The notes under the pieces: generated by a model
Told to the model about the DNA's origin: nothing
Database searches by the model: none
The model's input: only the letters and a program-made list of their open reading frames with translations
Position numbers and translations under genes: made by a program
Part shown: in pieces, positions 6,718 to 6,976 of the stretch
Layout of the letters: every line of letters begins with the position of its first letter
How positions within the stretch are numbered: the first letter of the stretch is position 1
Assembly: GCA_944382805.1 (NCBI GenBank)
Contig: CALWNS010000260.1
Location: forward strand, 1 to 6,976
DNA length: 6,976 nucleotides
Direction of reading: 5' to 3'
Origin: an uncultured Gemmiger sp.
Lineage (GTDB): Bacteria; Bacillota; Clostridia; Oscillospirales; Ruminococcaceae

Positions 6718-6976
6718 ATGGCGAAAGAGTATGATTACCTGGTCGTAGGCGCCGGTCTGTTCGGCGCGGTGTTCGCGCACGAGGCGGCGAAGGCCGGCCG
6801 CAAGTGCCTGGTCGTGGATAAGCGCGGCCATATTGCCGGCAACATCTATACCGAACAGGTCGAGGGCATCAACGTCCACCGCTACGGCGCGCATATCTTC
6901 CACACCAACAACAAGCAGGTGTGGGACTATGTCAACCAGTTCGCGGTGTTCAACCGCTACACGAACTCCCCGGTGG
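6718..6976 (+). CDS. glf: UDP-galactopyranose mutase, 3'-truncated
   Basis: This flavoenzyme interconverts UDP-galactopyranose and UDP-galactofuranose in the cytoplasm, supplying the donor for galactofuranose-containing glycans. The first 86 codons are present, out of about 365-390 usual for the family; the right edge cuts the gene. The N terminus has the FAD-binding Rossmann motif GAGLFGAVFA (11-20), an acidic residue ending the second strand (VVDKRGHIAGN, 32-42), and the highly characteristic HRYGAHIFHT (54-63), NNKQVWDYVN (64-73) and FNRYTNSPV (78-86). These closely follow the E. coli and Klebsiella Glf proteins. The start is supported by AGGAGGG at 6704-6710, 7 bases before the ATG. It follows the second glycosyltransferase by 24 bases with no promoter or terminator seen between, so it is very likely in the same operon. 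No frameshift is visible in the part shown. Confidence 0.96.
   Translation, partial: MAKEYDYLVVGAGLFGAVFAHEAAKAGRKCLVVDKRGHIAGNIYTEQVEGINVHRYGAHIFHTNNKQVWDYVNQFAVFNRYTNSPV

Overview
The window reads as ordinary chromosomal DNA from a high-GC Gram-positive anaerobe. All seven genes lie on the + strand, are tightly packed, and mostly have strong AGGAGG-type ribosome binding sites. Together with the protein styles (a Clostridia-type EPSP synthase, a WYL-domain regulator, a Firmicutes-like glycan locus) this points to a GC-rich member of the Clostridia, possibly Oscillospiraceae/Ruminococcaceae such as relatives of Faecalibacterium or Gemmiger. The family-level assignment is inference by eye; no ribosomal RNA or other marker gene is present to confirm it.

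Layout. Positions 1-1061 hold the 3' part of aroA (EPSP synthase, shikimate pathway), cut by the left edge. After a 3-base gap comes tyrA (1065-1940, prephenate dehydrogenase), and 18 bases later a WYL-domain transcriptional regulator (1959-2954). These three look like the tail of an aromatic amino acid operon with a regulator attached. A 93-base gap (2955-3047) is the only real intergenic region. It is locally AT-rich and holds a plausible promoter with two inverted repeats: one over the -10 box (2987-3001) and one in the presumed mRNA leader (3001-3022).

From 3048 to the right edge runs a second unit for surface polysaccharide synthesis: a polyprenyl-phosphate sugar-1-phosphate transferase (3048-4454), two GT-B fold family 4 glycosyltransferases (4481-5644 and 5641-6693, overlapping by 4 bases), and the start of glf (UDP-galactopyranose mutase, 6718 to edge). 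The logic is: the first enzyme loads a sugar phosphate onto undecaprenyl phosphate at the membrane, the two glycosyltransferases extend it on the cytoplasmic face, and Glf supplies UDP-galactofuranose, so the finished glycan probably contains galactofuranose. A galactofuranosyltransferase, flippase and polymerase or exporter would be expected beyond the right edge.

I see no mobile element, CRISPR array, tRNA, rRNA or convincing terminator. Nothing here is a clearly new biological system. The most interesting part is the 93-base gap, where the regulator gene ends and the polysaccharide operon begins and where a palindrome covers the predicted -10 element.
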